A stretch of DNA of 64,000 nucleotides from Stereocaulon alpinum (Eukaryota > Ascomycota > Lecanoromycetes > Lecanorales > Stereocaulaceae), in contig JAEUBA010000100.1 in NCBI GenBank assembly GCA_018257865.1, positions 40,536 to 104,535 of the forward strand, in the 5' to 3' direction. The stretch's first letter is position 1. Each line of letters begins with the position of its first letter. The notes beneath the pieces are model-generated. The model saw only the letters and a program-made list of their open reading frames with translations, was not told the origin of the DNA and did not search any database. The translations under genes and the position numbers were made by a program. Below, one piece after another: positions 1 to 10,411 of this stretch.

Positions 1-722
1 AAGGATCTCGTCGTCCATATCGTCAATACGGTCCACATGGTAAAGCTCATCCGGATAGTAATCTGGACTGTCGGACTCGCTTAATTGAGCACCTCCATCG
101 GGATAGCCACATGATTCGCATTGGCCGTCCTCGAGCTCCCATGTACACCTTGGACAGCGATCAATCCCGTCATCCCTGATTGGTGCCGCTCGCATGATCG
201 ATCGTCGCCGGAAGCAACCTCGAAAAAGTCCACCCTTTGAACCTTTGCTTAAGCGATCCTTCTCGACGACGGCTGCTTCTTCCGCTTGCCATTTTTTGTG
301 CTCCTCGGTAGTCTCTCCCGGCGGCATAAGTTCTGGACGGTTTGCAAAGATCTGAGTCATGTCTCGAACCTGCGATGAGCATTAGCTATAACTTTAAATC
401 AGTGTCTCCTGCAAGAGCTTACGAGATAAGCTGGCGCTGGTGCGCGGGGAACATCAGCACGGCAGTCGGGACATGATTTCTTCGTTCGGTCCCTCTCGAA
501 CCATTTGACCAAGCACCCATAGCAGAAGGTGTGCCCACACTCAATAGTGTAAGGCTCAAAGAGAGGGCGAACACAGACTCGACAAGTCATGAGGGTTCTG
601 ATATCATCCAAGCTCGTTTCAAGTGTCTGCAACAACGCTGCGGGACCATCTTTGTCCGTGCGTACATGTATCGATCTGGTTGGCGAGCTTGTCACGGCCG
701 TATTGTGATGTGAATCACCCAT
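1..722 (-). CDS. RING-finger (C3HC4) protein, partial at window edge
   Basis: Probable RING-type E3 ubiquitin ligase. Two exons on the minus strand: 722-423 and 369-1, joined across a 53-bp GT-AG intron (370-422) in phase 0; the second exon stays open to the window edge, so the C terminus is missing. Residues 47-87 hold a complete C3HC4 RING: a CxxC pair, CGHTFCYGC, and the closing CPDC. Exon 2 contains a second CxxC pair followed by another CxxC (CPRC and CESC), suggesting a small zinc ribbon, then an acidic tail. The start is the first ATG, at 722; an in-frame TTG lies just upstream. RING proteins bind an E2 and direct ubiquitin transfer; the substrate here is unknown. Domain call is firm, gene identity is not. 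Confidence 0.82.
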
Positions 723-1590
723 CAAGAATGTTGATGTAAGAGCAGCCTGGCTCTCTGAAAGTGTTGACTTGTCTGGTAGGATGACGAAACAATTAGTACG
801 ATGAAACCACTGGTGATTGTCGTTGAGTGACGGCTGAGCTGAAGTTACTTAGGTGATAGTATGGCTGATGAACCTCAGAGACGTTGGCACGTCAACGATC
901 TCAGCATGTTGAAGGTGGAAGACGAAGAAGCATCGAAGACGAGAGTGGTTGGGAGTATCGATCGTTAGTGTTGCAAGGTACAAGTGAAGCTCGGGCGTTT
1001 AAGAATGCGGTTCAAAGAGGACCCATGGAGTCTAGCGCCAAGGTCTTAGCGCCTTTGTCCTCGGATCAAGGTACTTCTTCGTTCAAGGCTGCTCCTCCCT
1101 CCATTACACCTGCTGCTATCAGGAACTCGCAGCTTTGCACCGTAAAGTCTCTTATCAATGGCTTTAAGTTACTTACAGAGCAGGACAGGGTTCTCTCATC
1201 TAGGACGACCTTACTCATACATGTGACTCTCTGAAACATCTTTATCTTATTTAAATTGACCGGTCCAGTGGACGCACAACATCACTGCTTGTTCCATTTG
1301 GGTTACAGGGTGAAGTGAGTTGGATTGCTGTAAGCTTTCCTGGAAGACATTCGGCTCAAGCACTACCTAATGTGCACGCATTAACGCCCTTAGTCTGCCT
1401 CTATTGCCGAATACATTGCCATAGGGACCCCAATGACGATCGGCCGTTCGCATAACAGCATAAAGGAGATTGCTAAACTACAGCACGAGAGCACAATGGC
1501 GCATGAGTGTTAAGGAAATCCGTTAGTCGTTCGTCAACCACTTTCACCGCCGTCATTCTAGTCGAAGATGAAACCTTTCCCCACCCTTGC
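723..1590. other. intergenic, 868 bp, no supported gene
   Basis: Region between the RING gene 5' end and the 3' end of the dioxygenase-like gene. A short plus-strand frame starts at ATG 861 (about 35 codons, charged residues), and another open frame covers 884-1234, but neither shows a recognisable motif or convincing exon structure. Nothing else seen. Confidence 0.4.
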
Positions 1591-2827
1591 TCATACAACC
1601 CTCTTGCGCTTGCTCCTTTTGCCAAAGGCACTGAACAGATGACTATCATCGATACTTCCCTTCGTCACGAGAGCATCGTCCACCATCTCCTTGTTCATGT
1701 GTGCAAGAAACATCTCCTGCTCATGAAGAAACGCCTTCAGATCCTTGGTGTTCATCTTCCTACCGGATCTCTCTGTCTCACGCAATGCTTTGAGCTTTTC
1801 GCGGATACGTTCCTCAAGGATCTCAAGCCGGTACTCGCTGAATTGGTAGTAGAGCTCGGACAGGTTCGAGATGGGTCGGACAGTGGTGAGCACGGTGTCG
1901 TCTTTGACGGTGTGAGATTTCGGACGGAAGGATGTCACCATAGTGATACGCTCTGTTGTTCCAAGAGCGCGAAGGGCCTGGTGCTCTATGTAGCGGCCTT
2001 GCAAAACCACCGCGTGTCCCTGGAGAGATTTCAGAGATTTTCGTATTGCGATTTGGAGAGTACATACCCTTTCCGGTCCGCGGACTTTGACAATGCCACC
2101 GTCTCCAGTGCGAAGTGCGGTCTCCCCCCCAATCATACCAAGGCAATCACTCAGCATGGTGACGCAGACGAACGGATAGCTGTCTGTATGCCAGTCGACA
2201 ATTGGCTTATCGTCTTCCCAGGGACAGCCCGCTATGCCTTCGTCATCTTCGGTCATTTTCTTATCCACCGAAGCCTCCAGCTCTTCGGCTTTCTGCTTCT
2301 CTGATTTCACGGAGATGTTAATGTGCGCAATTTCAAAGTCCATTTCTGTCACAAGCTCAACACCGGCAATCTTAGAAACAATTGCTAGCGTTTCCGGGTT
2401 CTTCCAAACATCGTACACGAAAGGTGCATATCTCGGAACGATTGTTAGGAAATGTATTTGGATGAGAAGATAGGCACTGGGTGAGGCTGACTTACTTTGC
2501 AGCAAAACCTCGCAGCTGGCACTGAGCCAGATTGCTCGAATACCGACAATTTTCCAGCACCGCTTTGCTGAAGATCTCGGCTCTCATGCGTGCAACGGCT
2601 TCTTCCGTGAAGAGTTGAAATGGCTCGGACACAGCGAACGGAGACACTCCAGTGCCCTCGGGAAGCTTCAGGTCACTCATGTTGTGGACTTTGGTCGGTG
2701 GCACGAAATCTATGTGCTTCTTCGGATCGAAGTCATCATTACTCAGGGGCTGGGCTGATGTCTCATCGATCACCAGCTGCAAAGCTGGATTCTCGTTCAT
2801 CATCGACACGATCCCCATTGCACTCAT
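1591..2827 (-). CDS. 2OG-Fe(II) oxygenase-like protein
   Basis: Conserved fungal protein resembling the 2-oxoglutarate/Fe(II) dioxygenase fold. Exons 2827-2496, 2431-2068 and 2019-1591 give about 374 aa. The first intron (2432-2495) has a CTAAC branch site. The second (2020-2067) is 48 bp, a multiple of three and free of stops, so the frame reads straight through it; splicing it out joins VRGPER directly to GHAVVLQGRYIEHQ, which looks far more natural. The candidate metal ligands are the His and Asp of DWHTDS, and the later His in YIEHQALR, followed by an Arg in TSFRP that could hold 2-oxoglutarate. The C terminus is helical and basic. Start is ATG 2827 (MSAMGIV); the frame stays open upstream to about 3085 but that part looks like 5' UTR. 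Substrate unknown. Confidence 0.75.
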
Positions 2828-4717
2828 GTTGGTTAGTGGTAGATGATGATTTGAAATTGGGTTTGCGGGACAATGTTGACGTTGTATGTTAGCCACGCTA
2901 GTAAGAGGGAATTGTAGGTGGTTCTTGTGGGTAGTGAACCTGAAGATGCCTAAAACGGGCAGGTCTGTCAGAGCGGCAAGGTGGTATTGGTGTCGGAGCA
3001 GTGCGAAATGGTGAACCCACGGTCTTGCTGGACAATGAAATATAAAGAGGCTTTTGTGGATATCTCGACCCAGAGGATAAGGCACGATAAGATGTAGTGC
3101 TATCTCTACCCACCTCCGCTATCTCGCTGTTCCGATACTTGCTCTTATTTTGGTACCTGTTTTGGTTTTATACTCTTTGCTCGAGTCCTCTGATAGAATA
3201 TGTGGCAGGCCTTCTGAAATAATCTACGTGAGCTATCCGTACGCGAAGTCACTCTCGATCTCGGCCATTTACGACAAGATCAAGCCTGGCTCTTGCGGGG
3301 CATTCCCAAAGGATACGCGCTTGCTGCTAGAGTGATCTGTCAATAACGAGGCCCCTCCACACCTGCAATCAATTGTGTTGTCGAACCTCGCGTGTGGAGT
3401 ACCAAAAGAGGAATTCACTTTTCGTGGCAGCATCTGCGTCCTCTCCGCCACTCGTATTCCAAAGCGTCACAGATGACGGCTCTATCATATGGTCAAAAAC
3501 AAATCCGTCTAGTAGTCCAAACGAGCTCGCTGAGAACGAGAATGTTCTGCTGATGGCTCAAAATCTTACATGGATTCCGTTACTTCCTTCGGTTTGGGCT
3601 GCAACTAAACTCTGATTATCCGTCACTACCGAAGCTAGGGCATGACCTTTGATCTCTCGTCTGCAACGGGCCCTAAGATCTTCTGACAGTCAAAGTCTCC
3701 CCTCTGATAGGTTTAAGCATCATGAGCTAGACCATGCATCGAACCTTCATTCAACTCAATCCAAATGCTACGAGCGAAGCTATTAATGTCGGCACCCATG
3801 ACTAACAGAAACACGCATAGATCAATATGTGCTGCCTAGCATCCACATAGGCTCAATCGCACACGCATTGTGTATGGGATTTTGAACGAGAGACAATCAG
3901 TGTCAAGAGCTAGTTGAGCATGGCTTCAGTCCAGTGAATTTCATATCACAGTTATCCATGGAATCAATGTCTGGACTGACCTTCTCGATGTGGACAGTCG
4001 AATGATTGCGCATCAACAAGTTTGTAAGTAACAAGCTCCAATCTAAGTGACCAAGCGCTGAAGCGGGCCTGTCGACAGACCCCGGGCCAGGATACACTCA
4101 CGATGCAGCTATAGTTCGCAATCCTGGCTCCGCGGGTATGAGAAGTGAGGCGCTGATGGCTTGACTACTAGAGGCAAGCTCGATGCCTTTCGCAGTGTGG
4201 AAGCGCATCAAATCCAGCTGTTTCAACAGTAATTATAGCCCTTTGATGGGAGTGCCGTAGAACACTGTGCGTAGAATCCGTCGACGTTCATGCCAGGTTG
4301 GATAGGCTCCATGTTCGCAGTCTGCAGGCATATTGATTTACTGGCAGATCCTTCAAAGGATTAATGGGCGATGTCAACAGCTTATTGGCTGCGGTACCAT
4401 CACATGACAGAACCAAAGAGGAGGGGCAGAAGCTGTCTTGAGTAGTAGTATTGAGGTAGTAATGGAAGAAGAGAACCCCTCTCCGGAAACTCCCTTTGAG
4501 CCATGCTCCCATGGTAGATGTGACGTCCTTATCGAGTATCGACTACCGGCATTCCCGATAACGCTAGGGGCACCTGGCCCGAGGCGGATCTGCAAGACTA
4601 ATTCAAGGGCGCTAAGAATAGACCTCACGGCAGACATCCCTTCGTAAATTTGCAGACACCGTGGCGTAGACTGCCTTTCTAGAAAGATCTTCACCATCTG
4701 CATCGACCTTCGCAATC
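2828..4717. other. long intergenic region, no supported gene
   Basis: About 1.9 kb. Small open frames occur on both strands, for example minus 3567-3372 and minus 4097-3903, and overlapping frames on both strands between 4374 and 4715, but none has a start, splice pattern or motif that I can support. The bases directly before 4718 should contain the COX23 promoter. Base composition looks like the gene-bearing regions, so this is not RIPped repeat. Confidence 0.4.
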
Positions 4718-5139
4718 ATGGCGGAGGCGGGGGGAACGGCAGAATCTCCGTGGGCAAAAGGGGAGGCTGCATTTACAGGGTAAGTGTTTCGAAGCTCCGA
4801 TTTCCTCGGTACTTTTTCCATAATTAAATCCGCCAGCCCGACCTCCTCGCACTCAACTCACCCGCAGGACTGATCCTCAATAGCAAAGAATACAGCAAGT
4901 ACTTCGATCCATGCCAAGATGCAGCCACGCGCAGCATGAAGTGCCTGCATCGCAATGGGGGAGATAGACAACTGTGTACGGATTATTTCCAGTGAGTGCG
5001 CCTATCCGCTTGTTTCACAAAGTCCCAAACGCCGAAGGCGATATCGGAGCCCCGCCATTTCCAAGTCTGAAGATCACTGGTTGATGGAGGGTAACCTCAC
5101 TGCAGGGCTTACAGAGATTGCAAGAAACAATGGGCATGA
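4718..5139 (+). CDS. COX23: Cytochrome c oxidase assembly protein COX23 (twin CX9C)
   Basis: Small soluble protein of the mitochondrial intermembrane space needed for cytochrome c oxidase assembly; twin CX9C proteins of this type are oxidised by Mia40. Three short exons: 4718-4779, 4884-4991 and 5106-5139 (204 nt, 67 aa). The first acceptor is the AG at 4882-4883; the earlier AG at 4866-4867 would put a stop in frame. The spliced protein has two helices, each with Cys-9-Cys (C-QDAATRSMK-C and C-TDYFQAYRD-C), the first preceded by KYFDPCQ and the second followed by KKQW, which is the COX23 pattern. It ends right after KKQWA, so the tail is shorter than I expect of many relatives; a further 3' intron cannot be excluded. 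Both exon joins restore the frame exactly, which supports the model. Confidence 0.88.
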
Positions 5140-5267
5140 GTAGCTGTACTTTCGGGTGGTTAGGCATCAATACTGACGACAAGTCAGATGATGGAGCGAA
5201 GCGAGGCCAAGAAGAGGGATTCGAAAGGCTTTCTCTCCAGATGAACTACTCGCCTTTACAATGCGGA

Positions 5268-5615
5268 TCATGGTGTCAAGTGTTTAACGGAGCGAGTGTA
5301 GCATGAAGAGCTTGTCTTTGAAAGTGGCGATAAGAATTCGCTCCCATTGACTTGAAGTGGGCATGGAACACGGTTGCGAAGGTCGAGGGGGGTCCACGTC
5401 ACTAGGTGTGGAGGGGTTGAACGGTGCCTTCGGAAGAGGGGCACATTAGATCCCATACAGACCCTCTCACTCAAGCTGACATCATGCAAGTCTACTTTGA
5501 GATTATCTGGTAGATACGATGCATACGCTCTAGGAACAGAAACAATTGGGAACGAAAGCAGTACTGCGAGTATTCCTGCTATGCACTTGATAAGGCAAAA
5601 ATTCATTTGTACCAT
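5268..5615 (-). CDS. candidate small secreted protein (weak)
   Basis: Single open frame of 115 aa from ATG 5615. The N terminus (MVQMNFCLIKC, then a strongly hydrophobic stretch AGILAVLLSFPIVSV, then RAYAS) looks like a signal peptide with an AYA cleavage site. The mature part has three cysteines and no motif I recognise. It lies between COX23 and NAA25 on the opposite strand. Length, secretion signal and lack of relatives would suit an effector-like protein, but a chance frame is equally possible; there is no intron evidence either way. Confidence 0.25.
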   Translation of the reverse strand: MVQMNFCLIKCIAGILAVLLSFPIVSVPRAYASYLPDNLKVDLHDVSLSERVCMGSNVPLFRRHRSTPPHLVTWTPLDLRNRVPCPLQVNGSEFLSPLSKTSSSCYTRSVKHLTP

Positions 5616-6006
5616 GTGGCTGTAACGTAATGAGCGGAGTTGTGTGAGAGTAGTGCGCATGGAGTATGTTGCAGCTTGCTTTCTGAACCTGAGAGCAATG
5701 AAGGAAACCCGTCATCAGCCTACCATCGCATCCCTTGGGTTTGATCTGTCATTGTCTAAGACAAACAAACAAGTTAGCTGTCATGTGATCTCACGGCGGC
5801 GTATATGTGTGACTGAGCTTTTAAGGAAGGATAGTAGGAAGCAGGTTGGATTTGGTCATGGAAAGTGTTTTAGCATGCAAAAGTAGTCGGTCGGCTGAAT
5901 GCCGGATAATCCTCAAGCGCGGATATCGAAATCGTAAACTCACACTTACACAAGATATATTGATGACATGCAGCGTTAACTTCAGCTCTTGGGCAGATAG
6001 CCCAGC
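5616..6006. other. intergenic, upstream region of NAA25
   Basis: 391 bp that should contain the NAA25 promoter and 5' UTR. No motif I can name with support. Confidence 0.4.
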
Positions 6007-9000
6007 ATGTCTAACCTCAATGGGCAAGACGATCCTCTGTTCGACCTTATTGCAGCAAAACAGTGGAAGCAAGCTTTCCACCTGTGCCAAAAGAAGATGA
6101 AGAAGGCAAAGGACGATGATGTTTTGCAAGTACGTGCCACACCCTCACCGACACCTCCATTCATATTACTGACCCGAGATCTCCTAGGTGAGAATGATCG
6201 TTCTGCTCCTCAGTTGGCCTGACCCTACGCGTCAAGCCCTGGGACTGAATGAGCTGGACACCTTGATTGACAGGAAGGCTCCATTGACAAACATCGATGC
6301 TCTACTTGAGTTAGATAGAGGGCTACAGGATATGAAAGAACATGAGGCGAGGATACTGCAGGCGTGGCAGCGTGCTACAACCACTAGACCCCATGACGAG
6401 CTCTTGCATAAAGTTTGGTACCAGTCAAAATATGATGCAGGAAATTTCAAAGCTGCACAGCAGGTATGTATTGCATCTTCATATGACCCTGACGCAATAT
6501 GCCAATGTACTCTCTTGATCAGGCAACCATAGCATGGAAGAAGAATTTTCCAAATCAGCGCGTCCCATACTTTCTTTATATCCTCGTCACCCACTTAATA
6601 TCGCAGCAGTCGAAGGATGAGATGGAAAAGAAGGTCTCTGCGGGACTCGTATTCAAAAACCTGCAAGCAACAGTGGATGCATCGTATGCCATGGTAATTT
6701 GACCGTCTGATGAGAATCTTAGAGATTGCTATAACAGCTATTGACACACATGCAGGGCATAGCAAAATCAACCAAATCAACTAGAGCGATCAGCACAATG
6801 CAAGACCTCCTGTTACTTCTCAGGATCTACCGAGCTCAAGGAAGATATACCGAGGCCAGCAACGTCCTTCAAAGAATCCGCGAGCTTAACTTCCAGGGTT
6901 TTCAGAATGAGTGGGAAATCGTAAGGCAGATGATCGAGCTCTTCGAACTCGCTCAAAGCTGGTCTTACTTATACGCTTTATGTCAATCGATATTAGAAGA
7001 CGCCATGACGGCGGTACTGGATCCGTCTAACTACAAAGGTCCTTGGGGCAAAATAGCAGACGACTGGAAAGTATGGGACGGCTTTATAACGGCTAGCGGC
7101 AAATGTGAAAGCGCGGAGTAAGTAAACGCCGAAACATCTTGCATTCCACATCAATGACTGATTGATCAGTACTTCATTGAAAACGCAAGAATTGATAGCT
7201 TCGTTCAAAGCCGAAAAGATCAACTCACGGAACGCTCATCTCGCATCGATGAAGCTTTACCACTCTGAAACCGCCGCAGGGCCTGTGGATTCCCAAGGCC
7301 TTCTACAGGCGGTGGTCGAATATCTTAAGCGGCATTTAACCAAATACTCCGCCTTCCAGGACATTCGTCTACATCTCCCATATTTGAGACCCGAGCATCA
7401 GCTAGAGCTCATACAAATCACAAGTCAGCTTTCTAAAGAATATTCGAACGCGAAGAGCGAGTCAGAAGTGAGTGTACTTGTATCTCCTGACCTCAACGTT
7501 CTAACGACCCGGAAGGTCCACAAGGTCGTAGTCGAGGTCAACGTGCTGAAGCTTGAATATCACCTTCTCGTCTCTCCCGACCATCCTCGTCGCGCAAAGT
7601 TGTTACCCACGTTCATTAGCAATTGCCTTCTACTGTACAGCCATTCTCTTAAACTTGATGACAATTCTCCGCCAGTCGAACGGCGCACTAGTGACGATGC
7701 GGCTCTCATGGCTGCTATGGGCCTAATCCACTTATTCAAGAAGGATGATGAATCTGGTAACCCCAGTGACGGAAAGAACTGGCCTCGAACTCTGCTTCGC
7801 AGTATTATGATCCTAGAATACCTTCTCTTGAACTCTCCGCATAACTACGATGCGCTGCTGATACTAGTACGCCTTTACATGCACATGGGTGCAGGCTCCC
7901 TCGCTATGGAACGCTACAGTCGGCTATCAGTCAAGAATTTGCAATTCACATACATGTCATGGGTGCTGTTCAGCAATATTTCATCGGTTCACCCATATCC
8001 TGTCCAGATTTCTTCTGCCGACGGCAATTCTCAAGCTACCTTCGACCCGCTCAAAGAAATCAAGTCGATGCTGGATTGGCACCAGGGTGCTGAGATGAAG
8101 CTCAAACAGAACACACTCAAAATGCAGGAGAATGGGCAGTGGGACATGTCTATGGATGCCTTATCAACCACCGACGCACTTTCTCGGTGCTTCGCAAAAC
8201 ACCAGCTGTTTGTCGAAGCTAAGCGTATCAAGCGTCTAACTTCCTCCTCTCATGACGTTTCTAACTATCCCGCATGTGAGTGGCCTAGCGCTGGCTCCAT
8301 TGATATCACTATCTAGCCATTACTGACAATTCTAGTCAAAATACCACTTCGAACAACGAACATGGGGGAGAGAGTACCATTCTCGTCTTTTGAAGCACCC
8401 TCCCAGCCATACTTTGAAGAAATTCTGCCCATGACTGGACCACGTAACCCCAACGTAAGTCTTCGAGCATGAAAAAGGATGCATGCAAGCTAAACAGACT
8501 CAGGACACCTGGCTGGAGCAACAGCTAAGTGTGGCACGATTTTGGGACAGCTTCCACAGCAATGGGAAAAGCCAAGTCGATGCTAAACAACTAAATTCCA
8601 TGAAGCAAGCTTCAGCTCGATTGGGGAAAACCCTTACCAAGTCGGAATCCGGGGCTGGCAATGTCATTCACTCGCTCGAGCAGCTGCATTCGGCCTACTA
8701 CCTCAAATCATCAGAGTACTTGCATGATAACGTTGCGAAGGGCATCCGCGAAATGCTGAAGTTTCTGGAAATCACCATCGCTACCGCTTACAATAACCTG
8801 GCGTCTTTTGTAGAGCAACCTGAGGACGAACCCCCTTTAGACATACACGCAACCGAGGGAGTTTTCCACCGCCAATATATGTGCCTGGAGATCGCTCAAT
8901 TCACGGTACCAGTAATGAATTACATTGTCGCTGAGAACGCGAAGCTAGCATACGTGCATCAAGAATGGCTTATACATACGGTACAGCGCATCAAAGATCG

Positions 9001-9253
9001 ATGCAAAGACATTACTGTCGACATTCATCGAGCCGCAAAGGATCTGAAAGCCAGACTAAGTTGCCCAAACGCTATCAAGGACCTCGAAGAAAAAGTGCTT
9101 ACTCGCACCAAAGCCAAGGAAGCCGAAGATGTGGTTGCATATGACATTCAACGGAAATTTGAGGACAGATTGAACGTGACGAAAGTGTTGAATGACCTGC
9201 ATGCAAGCTGGATCGATGGTTTAGACGGAGTCATTCGTACAAAAGGTGCATAG
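6007..9253 (+). CDS. NAA25: NatB N-acetyltransferase auxiliary subunit (Mdm20/Naa25)
   Basis: Non-catalytic, ribosome-anchoring subunit of NatB, which acetylates nascent proteins starting Met-Asp, Met-Glu, Met-Asn or Met-Gln; in yeast its loss affects actin and mitochondrial inheritance. Seven exons: 6007-6129, 6188-6463, 6523-6693, 6756-7117, 7170-8275, 8336-8454, 8504-9253; all junctions are GT-AG and keep the frame (968 aa, normal for the family). The protein is helical throughout with TPR-like repeats (N-terminal AKQWKQAFHLCQKKMKKAK; LLLLRIYRAQGRYTEASNVL), as expected for Mdm20. Exon 5 hides a probable further 48-bp intron, 7468-7515 (GTGAGT donor, CTAAC near the 3' end), in frame and without stops; removing it gives 952 aa. 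The short catalytic partner Naa20 is not in this window. Confidence 0.9.
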
Positions 9254-9554
9254 AGGGGCGCTGTGCTCGGACAAAGATGGAGGAGAGTGGTGCATGTTGA
9301 GGATGGGTACATGTGAGGTGCATTGCGCTGGATGACTGCATATGCATAGCGATTTGGCGTCAATATCGGCAGGAGATACCCCATCACGTTGGCGCGACGC
9401 AAGACATCGATCGGAGCATTACAGAGGTTAGGTATTTACTTGCCCACCATGCATGCGAGTTGATGAAAACGTGCATTCCATAACATCGTCCTTGACAATT
9501 CGATGAGTTCTATGTTTGAACGCTCTCAAGTCATGCCACACTCCTCATAGTCCT
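9254..9554. other. tail-to-tail intergenic spacer
   Basis: 301 bp between the 3' ends of NAA25 (plus) and ILM1 (minus). It must hold both polyadenylation regions; nothing else is evident. Confidence 0.5.
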
Positions 9555-10148
9555 TCACAACCTCTCCTCCTCGGCCTTTCTACTCAGCTCTTTCTTGGCC
9601 ATCATCTCCCTCCTCTCTTCCCTGAGCATCACGTATATCTATGCTATGTCAGCAAAATCTCTCATTCGCTTTGCCTGTCTAATTCAAGGACGACTCACCC
9701 AAAACCAGCCCAACATCTCCACAAAACCCCACGTGAAAACAACACTGTTACACACCAACCCACTCACTCCAAGATTATTACCACCCTCAGGTAGTACACC
9801 TTTAGACCCCACCTTCCCCAAGTAACTGAACCCTGTAATCCCAAAGAACATTACCAGCCGTATCGGCGCCTGGCTGCTCCAGTAATAACTCGCTACCTCC
9901 TCTGGCAGACCAGTGGCGGCCAAGTCACTCACTCCCAGGATCGCGAGGAAAGAAGCTGCGAGAGCGAGGGCAGGGGAAGGAAGGGCGAGAGATGAGCCCA
10001 AGGGTCCTGGGATGTCCATTGAGGCGCCGAGGATGAAGACGAGGTTGTGGTCGGCGAGTTTGGCGGGGGACTTAAGGAGATAATAGGCACACGTTAGGTG
10101 GAAGAGGGAGATGGCGCGGAGGAGGGTTGTTGCTGAGAGAATTGCCAT
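9555..10148 (-). CDS. ILM1: ILM1 family membrane protein
   Basis: Fungal protein named after yeast Increased loss of mitochondrial DNA 1; an ER-associated membrane protein of unclear biochemistry. Exons 10148-9699 and 9638-9555, phase 0, GT-AG intron of 60 bp, giving 177 aa. Family pattern seen: N-terminal MAILSATTLLRAISLFHLT, the block SDLAATGLPEEVASYYWSSQ, QAPIRLVMFF, and TWGFVEMLGWFWV before the intron. There are about four hydrophobic membrane segments. Exon 2 adds a charged cytosolic tail rich in Arg, Glu and Lys (LREERREMMAKKELSRKAEE), also typical. Divergent from CDC43 with 263 bp between start codons, containing a 30-G run. Confidence 0.88.
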
Positions 10149-10238
10149 CCTGACGGCTTTTGGCAGAGTAGAGTGCTTTCGTTGATAGGACGGAGCTTGG
10201 GCAATCGAAGTCTGTTTGCAAGCCAGGAAGGGAAGGAA

Positions 10239-10268
<30 letters not shown>
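10239..10268. repeat. 30-nt G homopolymer in divergent promoter
   Basis: Uninterrupted run of 30 G on the plus strand, preceded by GGAA repeats, between the start codons of ILM1 (10148) and CDC43 (10412). Such runs can form G-quadruplexes and exclude nucleosomes, and may serve as a shared promoter spacer; the exact length is likely variable and hard to sequence. Confidence 0.9.
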
Positions 10269-10270
<2 letters not shown>

Positions 10271-10411
10271 TGTCGATTCTACAGCCCTAACCCTGAACTC
10301 CGCTCCGCTCGGTTCTCCGCTCTTGTAGGGCCCTTCCCACGCCTCTGTCGTTTCTTGTGCCAATCCATTACAACACTTCTGCTTCGATCCCCTTCACATG
10401 CCAAATATTCA

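Noticed and set aside
1507..2304. 265-aa plus-strand frame
   Set aside because: Entirely antisense to the dioxygenase-like gene, whose minus-strand motifs and introns are convincing.
4868..4883. Upstream acceptor AG (4866-4867) for COX23 exon 2
   Set aside because: With the exon 1 donor at 4780 it brings TAG into frame; the AG at 4882-4883 keeps the frame and the family pattern.
10094..10363. Minus-strand frame with a poly-Pro stretch
   Set aside because: The prolines come from reading the 30-G homopolymer; the frame overlaps two real starts.
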